Below are positions 26,001 to 33,961 of a stretch of DNA of 64,000 nt, piece by piece. The first letter of the stretch is position 1; the number at the start of each line of letters is the position of its first letter. The notes below the pieces were generated by a model. It worked only from the letters and a program-made list of their open reading frames with translations, searched no databases and was not told where the DNA came from. The position numbers and the translations under genes are program-made. The DNA comes from Hypericibacter sp963696655 (GTDB lineage Bacteria; Pseudomonadota; Alphaproteobacteria; Dongiales; Dongiaceae), in the NCBI GenBank assembly GCA_963696655.1, contig CAVOLB010000051.1, positions 1-64,000 on the forward strand, given 5' to 3'.

Positions 26001-26105
26001 GGTCCGAATTCGTTGACTCCTGTCGTGGGCGATGCCAACAGCGATACGCCCGAGTTCAAGGCGTTCCTGGTGAATATCGAGCCCATCGCCGGGCCCGTGG
26101 CGTAG
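23010..26105 (+). CDS. fdnG: Formate dehydrogenase alpha subunit, selenocysteine-containing (FDH-N type)
   Basis: The 1031-aa molybdenum (bis-MGD) subunit oxidises formate to CO2 in the periplasm. A Tat signal (VSRRLFLKSAG) is followed by the 4Fe-4S motif NTCPYCSVACGII and later TLCPKGAG. The frame is interrupted once by TGA (23622-23624) in NQARV-U-HGPTV, exactly where E. coli FdnG has selenocysteine 196, so residue 205 is Sec. The sequence continues in frame to 26105. A SECIS hairpin follows the TGA, and selA, selB, selC and selD are close by. The ATG at 23010 is chosen because AGGAGG ends 8 nt before it; an ATG at 23004 would be too close. Length fits FdnG (1015 aa). Confidence 0.95.
23622..23665 (+). 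promoter_or_regulatory. Sec UGA codon and bacterial SECIS element
   Basis: TGA at 23622 is followed by CACGGCCCTACGGT and a short hairpin, GTCC-AGTTT-GGGC (starting about 23639), just where E. coli fdnG has its SECIS loop (AGUCU flanked by GCC/GGC). SelB binds this apical stem-loop together with Sec-tRNA to recode the stop. Primary sequence and spacing are conserved with the E. coli element; the fold was done by eye. Confidence 0.8.
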
Positions 26106-26114
26106 GAGGGAGAC

Positions 26115-27065
26115 ATGGCACTCTTCGAATTCGAGCTCCCTCCGGCGCCGACCGAGAACATCCATGAGGACCTGAACGAAGGCGACTTCATCAGGCGCTC
26201 GGCCTCCAGCGTGCCGCCGCCCGCGCGGCAATTGACGCCGGTCGCCAAGCTGATCGACGTCTCGAAATGCATCGGCTGCAAGGCTTGCCAGTCCGCCTGT
26301 CTCGAATGGAACGATCTCCGCGACGAGATCGGCATCAATCACGGCGTCTACGACAACCCGCTGGACCTGACGCCGGAGAGCCTGACGGTGATGCGTTTCA
26401 CCGAATGGGTGAACCCCGAGACCCAGAATCTGGAGTGGCTGATCCGCAAGGATGGCTGCATGCATTGCGCGGATCCGGGCTGCCTCAAGGCCTGCCCGGC
26501 GCCCGGTGCGATCGTCCAATATTCCAACGGCATCGTCGACTTCATCCACGAGAACTGCATCGGTTGCGGCTATTGCGTGAAGGGTTGCCCCTTCAACATC
26601 CCCCGCATCTCGAAGGTCGATCACAAGGCCTATAAATGCACGCTCTGCTCCGATCGCGTTGCCGTCGGGCAAGGGCCGGCCTGCGCCCGCGCCTGTCCGA
26701 CCCATGCGATCATCTTCGGCACCAAGGAGGAGATGAAGCAGCATGCCGAGGGCCGGATCGCGGACCTCAAGTCGCGCGGCTATGCCAATGCGGGCCTCTA
26801 CGATCCGCCCGGCGTCGGCGGCACGCATGTGATGTATGTGCTTCATCACGCCGACCAGCCGGAGATCTATGCCGGCCTGGCGAAGGAGCCGCGGATCAGC
26901 CCGCTGGTCGAGATCTGGAAGGGCGCCAGCAAATATGCCGGCCTCGCGGTGATGGGCGGCATGGCCGCCTTCGGCCTCCTTCATTACTTGGTTTCGGGCC
27001 CCAACAAGGCTTCGGCCGAGGACGAACGCAATGCCGAGCGGCTGGCCGGGAGCGGCAAGCCATGA
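26115..27065 (+). CDS. fdnH: Formate dehydrogenase beta subunit (4 x 4Fe-4S)
   Basis: This 316-aa electron-transfer subunit has four ferredoxin-like cysteine groups: CIGCKACQSACLEW, CMHCADPGCLKACP, CIGCGYCVKGCPF, and CTLCSDRV followed by CARACPTHAI. A single C-terminal membrane helix (YAGLAVMGGMAAFGLLHYLV, near residue 275) anchors it facing the periplasm, as in FdnH. It passes electrons from the selenoprotein to the cytochrome subunit. It follows fdnG by 9 nt and overlaps fdnI by 4 nt (ATGA). Confidence 0.94.
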   Translation: MALFEFELPPAPTENIHEDLNEGDFIRRSASSVPPPARQLTPVAKLIDVSKCIGCKACQSACLEWNDLRDEIGINHGVYDNPLDLTPESLTVMRFTEWVNPETQNLEWLIRKDGCMHCADPGCLKACPAPGAIVQYSNGIVDFIHENCIGCGYCVKGCPFNIPRISKVDHKAYKCTLCSDRVAVGQGPACARACPTHAIIFGTKEEMKQHAEGRIADLKSRGYANAGLYDPPGVGGTHVMYVLHHADQPEIYAGLAKEPRISPLVEIWKGASKYAGLAVMGGMAAFGLLHYLVSGPNKASAEDERNAERLAGSGKP

Positions 27066-27775
27066 CCGGGCAGAAACCGAAATACGAGGCCGAGCCGGGG
27101 GACGCCGTCCATCCGGGGCATCCGGTGACGGTCGATCGCTACACCCTGGCCGCGCGGATCAACCACTGGATCACCGCGGTCTCCCTCGTCCTGCTCGCTT
27201 TGTCGGGCCTTTCGATGTTCCATCCCAGTCTGTTCTTCCTGACCGACCTGTTCGGCGGCGGGCAGTTCACGCGCACCATCCATCCCTGGATCGGCGTGGT
27301 GCTGGTCTTCAGCTTTCTCGGGATGTTCCTGCGCTTCTGGAAGCTCAATCTGTGGAAGCGCGACGACATCGTCTGGCTGTCGCGGCTGCGCGACGTGCTG
27401 ACCAGCCAGGAGGAGAAGCTGCCCGAGGTCGGCAAGTACAATGCCGGCCAGAAGATGGTGTTCTGGTCGATGTCGATCCTGATCGTGATCCTGATCTCGA
27501 CCGGGATCGTCATCTGGGAGCGTTATTTCAGCAGCTATTTCTCCATCGAGCAGCAGCGCATCGCCGTGCTGATCCACTCCGCCATGGCCGTCGTCGCTAT
27601 CAGCGTCTGGATCGTCCATGTCTATGCCGCGATCTGGATCCGCGGCACCTTCAGCGCCATGATCCGCGGTCATGTCACCGGCGGCTGGGCCTGGCGGCAT
27701 CATCGCAAATGGCTGAAGCAGCTCGTTATCGGGAAACCGAAAGACAATAACGCCGGCAAGACCGCCGCCGAATAG
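27062..27775 (+). CDS. fdnI: Formate dehydrogenase gamma subunit (membrane cytochrome b556)
   Basis: This 237-aa integral membrane subunit carries about four helices. Histidines for two b-type haems are visible in ARINHWITAVSLVLLALSG (helix 1), TRTIHPWIGVVLVFSFLGM (helix 2) and VLIHSAMAVVAISVWIVHVY (helix 4). It takes electrons from FdnH and reduces quinone on the cytoplasmic side. Its ATG overlaps the fdnH stop codon. The N-terminal 25 residues are hydrophilic. Confidence 0.92.
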   Translation: MTGQKPKYEAEPGDAVHPGHPVTVDRYTLAARINHWITAVSLVLLALSGLSMFHPSLFFLTDLFGGGQFTRTIHPWIGVVLVFSFLGMFLRFWKLNLWKRDDIVWLSRLRDVLTSQEEKLPEVGKYNAGQKMVFWSMSILIVILISTGIVIWERYFSSYFSIEQQRIAVLIHSAMAVVAISVWIVHVYAAIWIRGTFSAMIRGHVTGGWAWRHHRKWLKQLVIGKPKDNNAGKTAAE

Positions 27776-27830
27776 GGTCGGTCGAACAGCCTGGTCGACA
27801 CGTGGCCCGTGCGGTTCGTGAGGTGAAGTG

Positions 27831-28748
27831 ATGGCAAAGCCCGGCGCGCCCCGCCCTGATCCCACCGTCATCGGCGAGATGGCGAAGCCGCCCTTCGCGC
27901 GGCTTCCCGAGCTGGGCGATTTCTTCATGCGGCGCGCCAGGCGTTTCCAGAGCCTGGCCGCCGGCCACGATCTGAAACCCTATCTCCTGTTCCTGGCGAA
28001 CATCTGCGCCATCCAGCACGGAATCCAGGGGCGCCTCCCGGCGGCCGAACTGCCGGCCGACGACCGCATGGCGCGGGCGAAGGCGCATGGCATGCCGCCG
28101 CTCGACCGGGGCGGTTTCACGCCGGACGCAACCTTCGCTGCGACCCTCGATCACCTGCTCGCATCGGCGGCCACCTTCGAGATGCCGGAAGCCGCGCAGG
28201 CTGCGCTCCGCAACGTGACGAAGGCCAATTCCGCCACCCGCGCCGAAATGGTCCGGTCGGCACTCGAAGACTCCATCCCCGTCGAGGCGATCGCCGAGCA
28301 TCTGTTCGTGGCCGCGGCGCTCCAGCTCCATTTCGCGCGGCTCGCGGCGCAGCTCGACGCGAAGGCGCTCGTCCCGGTCGGCGACGGCGTCTGCCCGGCC
28401 TGCGGCGGTCCGGTGGTCTCGTCGATGGTCGTCGGCTGGATGGAGGCGCAGGGAACGCGCTTCTGCGCCTGCTCGCTCTGCGGCACGCTGTGGAACTATG
28501 TGCGAGTCAAATGCACGCTCTGCGCATCGACCAAGGGCATCTCCTACCGGGAGATCGAAGGCGGAGCGGGGACGGTCAAGGCCGAGACCTGTGACATCTG
28601 CCGAAGCTATGTGAAGATCCTGCACCAGCACAAGGACCCGGCGCTCGATCCGGTGGCCGACGACGTGGCGTCGCTCGGCCTCGACCTGCTCATGCGCGAG
28701 ACCGAGCTGCGGCGGGGCGGGATGAACCCGTTCCTGCTGGGTTACTGA
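27831..28748 (+). CDS. fdhE: Formate dehydrogenase accessory protein
   Basis: This 305-aa cytosolic protein is needed for maturation of respiratory formate dehydrogenases. The C-terminal rubredoxin-like domain has the CxxC pairs CPACGG, CSLCG, CTLCAS and CDICRSY (about residues 185-262), which bind iron in E. coli FdhE. The N-terminal half is helical and includes LYLLFLA-like hydrophobic helices (YLLFLANICAIQH). An in-frame GTG directly before the ATG is ignored since GAGGTG sits 5 nt before the ATG at 27831. Confidence 0.9.
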   Translation: MAKPGAPRPDPTVIGEMAKPPFARLPELGDFFMRRARRFQSLAAGHDLKPYLLFLANICAIQHGIQGRLPAAELPADDRMARAKAHGMPPLDRGGFTPDATFAATLDHLLASAATFEMPEAAQAALRNVTKANSATRAEMVRSALEDSIPVEAIAEHLFVAAALQLHFARLAAQLDAKALVPVGDGVCPACGGPVVSSMVVGWMEAQGTRFCACSLCGTLWNYVRVKCTLCASTKGISYREIEGGAGTVKAETCDICRSYVKILHQHKDPALDPVADDVASLGLDLLMRETELRRGGMNPFLLGY

Positions 28749-28758
28749 GGGGCGGGCG

Positions 28759-30180
28759 ATGACCAGCGACGTCGATGCCCTCCGCCGCCTGCCCTCCGTG
28801 GACGAGGTGTTGAAGACGCCAACGGTGACCGCCGCCAAGGATCGTTTCGGGCATGATGCGGCGGTCGCGGCCGTGCGCCAGGCCCTTGATGCGACGCGCG
28901 CGGCCGTCCGCGCGGGGCACAGCGCGGGGACAGGGCCGGATGAGGTGGCCGCCGCCGCTCTGGCGCGTCTCGATCGCGACGCGCAGCCCAAGGTGCGGCC
29001 GGTCTTCAATCTCACCGGCACGGTGCTGCACACCAATCTCGGCCGGGCGGTGCTCGCCGAGGCGGCGGTCGAGGCCGCCGTCACCGCCATGCGCCAGGCG
29101 ATCGCGCTCGAGTTCGATCTCGAGACAGGCCGGCGCGGCGAGCGCGATGGCCTGATCCGCGACCTGCTGTGCGATCTGACGGGAGCGGAGGATGCGACCG
29201 TCGTCAACAACAACGCCGCCGCGGTGCTGGTCGTGCTCAACACGCTGGCCAAGGGGCGCGAGGCGATCGTCTCGCGCGGCGAGCTGATCGAGATCGGCGG
29301 CGCCTTCCGCATGCCCGACATCATGGCGCGGGCCGGCGCCAGGCTGGTCGAGGTCGGGACCACCAACCGGACGCATCGCAGGGACTATGCCGAGGCACTG
29401 CGGAAACAGACCGGCCTCATTCTCAAGGTCCATACCTCCAACTACCGGATCGAAGGGTTCGTCGCCGAAGTGCCGGCGCGGGAGCTGGCCCTGCTCGCAC
29501 GCGAGCATGGTGTGCCGCTGGTCAACGATCTGGGGTCGGGGACGCTGGTCGACCTGGCCCGTTATGGCTTGGTTCATGAGCCGACCGTCGCCGAAGCGAT
29601 CGCCGAGGGCGCCGATCTCGTGACGTTCTCCGGCGACAAGCTGCTGGGCGGCCCCCAGGCCGGCTTCATCCTGGGTCGCAAGGAGCTGATCGCCCGGATC
29701 AACCGCAACCCGATGAAACGCGCCTTGCGGGTGGACAAGATCCGGCTGGCTGCGATCGAGGCGACGCTGCGCCTCTATAAGGACCCCGACCGCGTCGCCG
29801 CGCGGTTGCCGACGCTACGCCTGCTGACCCGTCCGAAAGCCGACATTCTGGCCCAGGCGCAGCGGCTGAGCCCGGCCGTCGCCGCGGCCGTCGGGCCCGC
29901 CTTCGCCGTCGAGGTCGTCGATTGCACCAGCCAGATCGGTTCGGGCGCGCTGCCGCTCGAAGCCATTCCGAGCGCCGGCCTCGCCATCCGCCCGACCGCG
30001 GCCCGCGGCAGCGGACGCCTGCTGACCGCCCTCGCCGCGGCGCTCCGCAATCTGCCGACCCCCGTCATCGCGCGGATCGAGGATCAGGCCCTGACGCTCG
30101 ATTTGCGCTGCCTCGAGGATGAGCCGGGCTTCGCGGCCAATCTCGAGAACCTCCGGGGAGCGATCGATGCCCCGGCTTGA
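28759..30180 (+). CDS. selA: L-seryl-tRNA(Sec) selenium transferase
   Basis: This 473-aa PLP enzyme converts Ser-tRNA(Sec) to Sec-tRNA(Sec) using selenophosphate. The PLP lysine is Lys294 in FSGDKLLGGPQAGF, matching Lys295 in E. coli. Other blocks are RPVFNLTGTVLHTNLGRAVL, the VNNNAAAVLVVLNTLA loop and the NYRIEGFV motif. The length is typical (463 aa in E. coli). It begins 10 nt after fdhE and overlaps the Sel1-repeat gene by 14 nt. Confidence 0.95.
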   Translation: MTSDVDALRRLPSVDEVLKTPTVTAAKDRFGHDAAVAAVRQALDATRAAVRAGHSAGTGPDEVAAAALARLDRDAQPKVRPVFNLTGTVLHTNLGRAVLAEAAVEAAVTAMRQAIALEFDLETGRRGERDGLIRDLLCDLTGAEDATVVNNNAAAVLVVLNTLAKGREAIVSRGELIEIGGAFRMPDIMARAGARLVEVGTTNRTHRRDYAEALRKQTGLILKVHTSNYRIEGFVAEVPARELALLAREHGVPLVNDLGSGTLVDLARYGLVHEPTVAEAIAEGADLVTFSGDKLLGGPQAGFILGRKELIARINRNPMKRALRVDKIRLAAIEATLRLYKDPDRVAARLPTLRLLTRPKADILAQAQRLSPAVAAAVGPAFAVEVVDCTSQIGSGALPLEAIPSAGLAIRPTAARGSGRLLTALAAALRNLPTPVIARIEDQALTLDLRCLEDEPGFAANLENLRGAIDAPA

Positions 30181-30958
30181 TCGTCTCGCAAATCAAGGAC
30201 AGTGGGATACCGAGGTGGCGACCCAGATGGACGCCGCCTACGAAGCCGCGGACCGTCGGGACTACGCGACGGCGCTGGCGATCTGGGGGCCGCTCGCCCA
30301 TGCGGGCGTGGCCCGGGCCCAGAACAATATCGGGGCCTGCTTCGCGGAAGGCCTTGCCGTCGACCGAGACCCGGCCCTCGCGCAGCGCTGGCTCACTTTG
30401 GCGGCGGAGGCCGGCGACCCGGTCGGGCAGCGCAATCTCGCGGCACTCTATTTCCGGGGCGAAGGCATCGAGCAGGACTACGCCCGCGCCGCAGAGCTCT
30501 ATCGGGCGGCCGCGGAGCAGGGCGACGGTCCGGCGCAGGACATGCTGAGCTGGATGCAACTGGAGGGGGAGTGCATCCCGCGCGACATCGCGCAAGCGCG
30601 GCGCTGGGCGCGGGCGGCGGCCGATCAAGGGATCGCGCCGGCGATGACGCGCCTGGGCATGCTCTATCACAATGCGCTGGGCGTCGACCGGGATCCGGTG
30701 GAAGCGGCGCGCTGGTGGCGCCGCGGCGGCGAGCGGGGCGATGCCGACGGACAGGCGATGCTGGGCGCCGCCCTCGCGCTGGGCTCCGGCGTTGCGCGCG
30801 ATCCGGTCGCGGCTCTCGCCTGGCTGCTGCGCGCCCAGGCCGGCGGCAGCGCGCTCGCGGCACCCTTTCTGCCGGCGGCCCGGGCGGCGCTCGATGCCGA
30901 CGGCCTTGCCGAGGCCCAGCGGCGCGCCGTCCTTCCCCTGCCGGAGCCGTCGCCGTGA
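30167..30958 (+). CDS. Sel1-like repeat (TPR-type) protein in the sel operon
   Basis: This 263-aa protein consists of Sel1-like repeats, the 36-residue helical pairs with AxxxGxxYxxG spacing: NNIGACFAEGLAVDRDPALA, NLAALYFRGEGIEQDYARA, LSWMQLEGECIPRDIAQA, LGMLYHNALGVDRDPVEAA and MLGAALALGSGVARDPVAAL. It has no signal peptide, so it probably acts as a cytosolic scaffold. Sel1 takes its name from a nematode gene and has nothing to do with selenium. It overlaps selA by 14 nt and selB by 4 nt (GTGA), so it is translated with them. The ATG at 30167 has GGGGAG 6 nt upstream. Confidence 0.85.
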   Translation: MPRLDRLANQGQWDTEVATQMDAAYEAADRRDYATALAIWGPLAHAGVARAQNNIGACFAEGLAVDRDPALAQRWLTLAAEAGDPVGQRNLAALYFRGEGIEQDYARAAELYRAAAEQGDGPAQDMLSWMQLEGECIPRDIAQARRWARAAADQGIAPAMTRLGMLYHNALGVDRDPVEAARWWRRGGERGDADGQAMLGAALALGSGVARDPVAALAWLLRAQAGGSALAAPFLPAARAALDADGLAEAQRRAVLPLPEPSP

Positions 30959-33033
30959 TCGTCGGCACCGCGGGCCATATCGATCACGGCAAGACCGCGC
31001 TGGTGCGGGCGCTCACCGGCGTGGACACCGACCGGCTCAAGGAGGAGAAGGCGCGCGGCATCTCGATCGATCTGGGGTTTGCCTATCTGGCGGCACCCGA
31101 CGGCTCGGTGCTGGGCTTCATCGATGTGCCGGGCCATGAGCGCTTCGTGCACACCATGCTGGCGGGTGCCAGCGGGATCGATTTCGTCCTGCTCGTCGTC
31201 GCTGCCGATGACGGTGTCATGCCGCAGACGCTGGAACATCTGGCCATCGTCGAGCTGCTCGGCATCACGCGCGGGCTGGTCGCCCTGACCAAGGCCGATC
31301 TCGCCTCACCTGGCCGGCAGGCCGAGGTCGCGGCCGATATCGCGCGTACCCTGTCGCCGACGCCTCTCGCCGGCGCTTCGGTGCTTCCGGTCTCGACCGT
31401 GACGGGAGAAGGCATCGAAGCGTTGCGCCAGCGACTGTTCGAGGCCTCGCAGTCGCTCGGGCGGCGAGCCGCCCACGGGCGTTTCCGGCTCGCGGTCGAC
31501 CGTTCCTTCACGCTGGCCGGCACCGGCACGGTCGTGACCGGCACCGTGCTGTCGGGCCAGGTGACGGTCGGCGACCGGCTCATGATCAGTCCGCCAGGGC
31601 TCGCCGCGCGGGTGCGCTCGATCCATGCGCAGAACCGCCCCGTCGAATCCGGGCAGGCCGGCGAGCGCTGCGCCCTCAATCTCGCCGGGGAGGGAATCAG
31701 CAAGGAGGCGATCCGGCGCGGCGATCTGGTCCTCGACCCCGCGCTCCATGCGCCGACCGATCGCATCGACGCGACCCTGCGGCTGCTGCCGGACGAGACC
31801 AAGGCGGTCGGGCAATGGAAGCCGGTTCGGCTGCATCACGCCGCGGCCGAGGTCGGCGCGCATCTTGTGCTGCTCGAGGACGAGGCGCTGTTGCCGGGTT
31901 CCGAGAAACGGGTGCAGCTCGTGCTCGAGAAGCCGATCGCTGCTGCTTCCGGCGACCGCTTCGTGCTCCGCGACAGCGCGGCCCAGCGAACGATCGGCGG
32001 CGGCCGGTTCCTCGATCTGCGGGCGCCTGCTCGCAAGCGCCGCACGCCCGCCCGCCTGGCCCAGCTCGACGCCCTCGCGCTCGCGGATCCCGGGGAGGCG
32101 TTGGCGGCGCTGCTCGACCGCGAGCCCCGCCATGTCGATCTCTCGGCTTTCGGCCGGGACCATGCCCTGGATGATGATGAGTTGGCCCGGATCGTCGCCG
32201 ATCTGGGCGTCGTCAGGGTCGCGACCAAGGACGGCGTGATCGGGCTTGGGGCGACGACGTGGTTGCGATTGAAAGACAGGCTCCACGCCACCCTCGACGC
32301 CTTTCACAAAGCCAATTCCGATCTTCCCGGCATCGGCCTCGAGCGGTTGCGGCTTCAGCTCGAGCCGCGCCTGCCGGCGCCGGCCTTCGCGTCGGCGCTG
32401 CAGGGCATGGCGCGCGCGGGCGAGGTGGCGCTCGATGGCGCCTGGGTCCGGCTTCCCGGCCACAAGGTGCAGCTCACGCCCCATGAGGAACGGCTCTGGG
32501 AGAACGTGGCGCCGCTCCTCGCGGGGCCCGAGCGGTTCCGCCCGCCGCGGGTGCGCGACATCGCGGTGCTGTTCAACGTTCCCGAGGAGGATATCCGCCG
32601 GCTGGCCAAGCTCATGGCACGCATGGGCAAGGTCTCGGAGGTCGCGCATGATCATTTCTTCCTGCGCAACACGGTCGCGGAGATGGTGCAGATCGCCGTC
32701 GACCTGGCCTCCGCCTCGGAGAAGGGCGAGTTCACGGCGGCGCAATTCCGCGATCGGGTCAATAACGGCCGCAAGGTGGCCATCCAGATCCTCGAATTCT
32801 TCGATCGCCACGGCGTGACGCTGCGCCGGGGCGATCTCCGCCGCATGAACAGGCATCAGCTCGATCTGTTCCGGCCGGCCCCGGAGGGGCAGGCCCCGAC
32901 CACGACATCCAATCAAGGAAGAGAAGCGTCCCCGGTGGGGCGTCCGGACTTCAAATCCGGGTGGGGCCGCGAGCCGGTCCTCGGTGGGTTCGACTCCCAT
33001 TCTCTTCCGCCATCTTCCCGGAACCCCGGATGA
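30955..33033 (+). CDS. selB: Selenocysteine-specific elongation factor; frame continues through selC
   Basis: This 692-aa translational GTPase delivers Sec-tRNA to the UGA codon. P-loop GTAGHIDHGKTALVRALTG is at the extreme N terminus; DVPGHE and TKAD supply the other G motifs (about residues 58 and 110). EF-Tu-like domains follow, then four C-terminal winged helices that bind SECIS, ending in LEFFDRHGVTLRRGDLRRMN near residue 635, which is where the homologous part ends. No stop codon occurs there: the frame reads straight through the tRNA-Sec gene (32917-33012) and stops at 33031-33033. The last about 40 residues are therefore tRNA-encoded. Start GTG overlaps the previous stop. Confidence 0.93.
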   Translation: MIVGTAGHIDHGKTALVRALTGVDTDRLKEEKARGISIDLGFAYLAAPDGSVLGFIDVPGHERFVHTMLAGASGIDFVLLVVAADDGVMPQTLEHLAIVELLGITRGLVALTKADLASPGRQAEVAADIARTLSPTPLAGASVLPVSTVTGEGIEALRQRLFEASQSLGRRAAHGRFRLAVDRSFTLAGTGTVVTGTVLSGQVTVGDRLMISPPGLAARVRSIHAQNRPVESGQAGERCALNLAGEGISKEAIRRGDLVLDPALHAPTDRIDATLRLLPDETKAVGQWKPVRLHHAAAEVGAHLVLLEDEALLPGSEKRVQLVLEKPIAAASGDRFVLRDSAAQRTIGGGRFLDLRAPARKRRTPARLAQLDALALADPGEALAALLDREPRHVDLSAFGRDHALDDDELARIVADLGVVRVATKDGVIGLGATTWLRLKDRLHATLDAFHKANSDLPGIGLERLRLQLEPRLPAPAFASALQGMARAGEVALDGAWVRLPGHKVQLTPHEERLWENVAPLLAGPERFRPPRVRDIAVLFNVPEEDIRRLAKLMARMGKVSEVAHDHFFLRNTVAEMVQIAVDLASASEKGEFTAAQFRDRVNNGRKVAIQILEFFDRHGVTLRRGDLRRMNRHQLDLFRPAPEGQAPTTTSNQGREASPVGRPDFKSGWGREPVLGGFDSHSLPPSSRNPG
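32917..33012 (+). tRNA. selC: tRNA-Sec, anticodon UCA
   Basis: This 96-nt gene includes the encoded CCA. GGAAGAGA (32917-32924) pairs with TCTCTTCC (33001-33008), an 8-bp acceptor stem as is special to tRNA-Sec, followed by discriminator G. The anticodon loop is CTTCAAA with anticodon TCA at 32951-32953, stem CCGGA/TCCGG. A long variable arm (GGGGCCGCGAGCCGGTCC) and a T-arm GGG-TTCGACT-CCC complete it. Overall it is close to E. coli selC. It lies wholly inside the open frame of selB. Confidence 0.96.
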
Positions 33034-33488
33034 CGCCCGCAACCGCGACCTTCCTCGATGCGCTCCATGCCGCCGCCGGCCAGGCGGAGACGGCCGAGGG
33101 GCAGTATCGGCGCGAGGCGGCGCAGCGCATCTCGGCGTTGGAGCGGGAGCGGGTCTTCGCCTACCGCCGGCTCAATCTGATGCGCGCCGTGGCCGACACG
33201 GTCGCGGGCTCGGAGAGCGAGGAGGTCGCGGTCGCGAGCGCGCAGGCGATTCTGCGCAGCAAGCTCGGCTGGAGCTCCGACAGCGAGGCGCGGACGGAGC
33301 TGCTGTCGCGCTTCGCACCCGTCGGTCTGGCGGTGTTCAGCGGCCTCGCCGCATCGGACGAGGCACCGAGCGCGCCGGTGGAGGAGACCCTCGCGGCGTT
33401 CGAGGCCTGGTACGAGGGCGATCGCCGGACGCCGTTCTGGATCCTGTTCGAGCAATATGTTCCGGAGACGCCCCGTGTCGACTTCTGA
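33030..33488 (+). CDS. Conserved-looking hypothetical protein downstream of selC
   Basis: The 152-aa product, MTPATATFLDALHAAAGQAE onward, has no domain I recognise. The first 45 residues look like one amphipathic helix with heptad character (QYRREAAQRISALERERVFA); the rest is mixed alpha. No signal peptide or membrane segment is visible. The ATG (33030-33032) overlaps the selB stop as ATGA, so it would be translationally coupled to selB read through selC. It overlaps the next gene by 14 nt. Its position suggests a link with Sec or formate dehydrogenase; that is only context. Confidence 0.7.
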   Translation: MTPATATFLDALHAAAGQAETAEGQYRREAAQRISALERERVFAYRRLNLMRAVADTVAGSESEEVAVASAQAILRSKLGWSSDSEARTELLSRFAPVGLAVFSGLAASDEAPSAPVEETLAAFEAWYEGDRRTPFWILFEQYVPETPRVDF

Positions 33489-33867
33489 GCGGATTCGCTC
33501 CGCGAACGACTTCGAGCCATGGCTCGGCCGGACCTTCGCCGAGAACGGCGCCTTCACCGTTCTGGCGGTCCTGGTCGAGATCGGCGAGACGCAGGTGACG
33601 CCCTCCTGCTCGACCTTCTTCAACGTCATCGGCGACGAGGCCCAATGGAGCGAGATCGTCGCCATGTTCGCGGGCGCCGGCCGCGACTGGGACGGGGCCG
33701 CCTTCTTCCCGGTGACGGCGGCGGCAGGCGGTCCGCTGGACAATGCCACGGCGCGGTTCCGTCTGCGCGAGCTCGAGGCCCGGCTTGCCCAGGACCGCCT
33801 GGTCCTGAACGAGGGACAGTTCTTCGACAAATGGGGCCGGCGGCTGAAGATCGAGGCGCTGACCTGA
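33475..33867 (+). CDS. Hypothetical protein, last gene of the Sec operon
   Basis: The 130-aa product starts at a GTG (33475) inside the end of the previous gene. It reads NGAFTVLAVLVEIGETQVTP, then a charged alpha/beta region and RLRELEARLAQDRLVLNEGQ near the end. I recognise no family. The absence of a signal peptide points to the cytosol. Together with the previous gene it forms an overlapping pair, so both proteins may work together. The start could also be an in-frame ATG at 33457, but the GTG keeps overlap short. Confidence 0.65.
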   Translation: MSTSERIRSANDFEPWLGRTFAENGAFTVLAVLVEIGETQVTPSCSTFFNVIGDEAQWSEIVAMFAGAGRDWDGAAFFPVTAAAGGPLDNATARFRLRELEARLAQDRLVLNEGQFFDKWGRRLKIEALT

Positions 33868-33961
33868 TCGAGGTGTCCCGGCCAAGGCAGCGGGAATCTC
33901 GATTTGATCCCCTCGGTTTGTCAGTCGCCGGCTCGTCGGCGCGCCGGCGTTCGGGCGGCAA

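Noticed and set aside
23010..26105. fdnG as a pseudogene split by a stop codon
   Set aside because: The TGA lies at the known Sec position (NQARV-U-HGPTV), has a SECIS-like hairpin, and the sel genes are adjacent.
23307..26984. 1225-codon open frame opposite fdnG and fdnH
   Set aside because: Antisense shadow, rich in His/Arg/Asp without domains; the opposite strand encodes well-known proteins.
30202..30954. Upstream extension of the selB frame
   Set aside because: The P-loop of SelB begins at the GTG at 30955; the extension is a frame of the Sel1-repeat gene.
30167..30958. Sel1-repeat protein as a selenium protein by name
   Set aside because: Sel1 is a repeat named after a nematode suppressor gene; only operon context links it to selenium.
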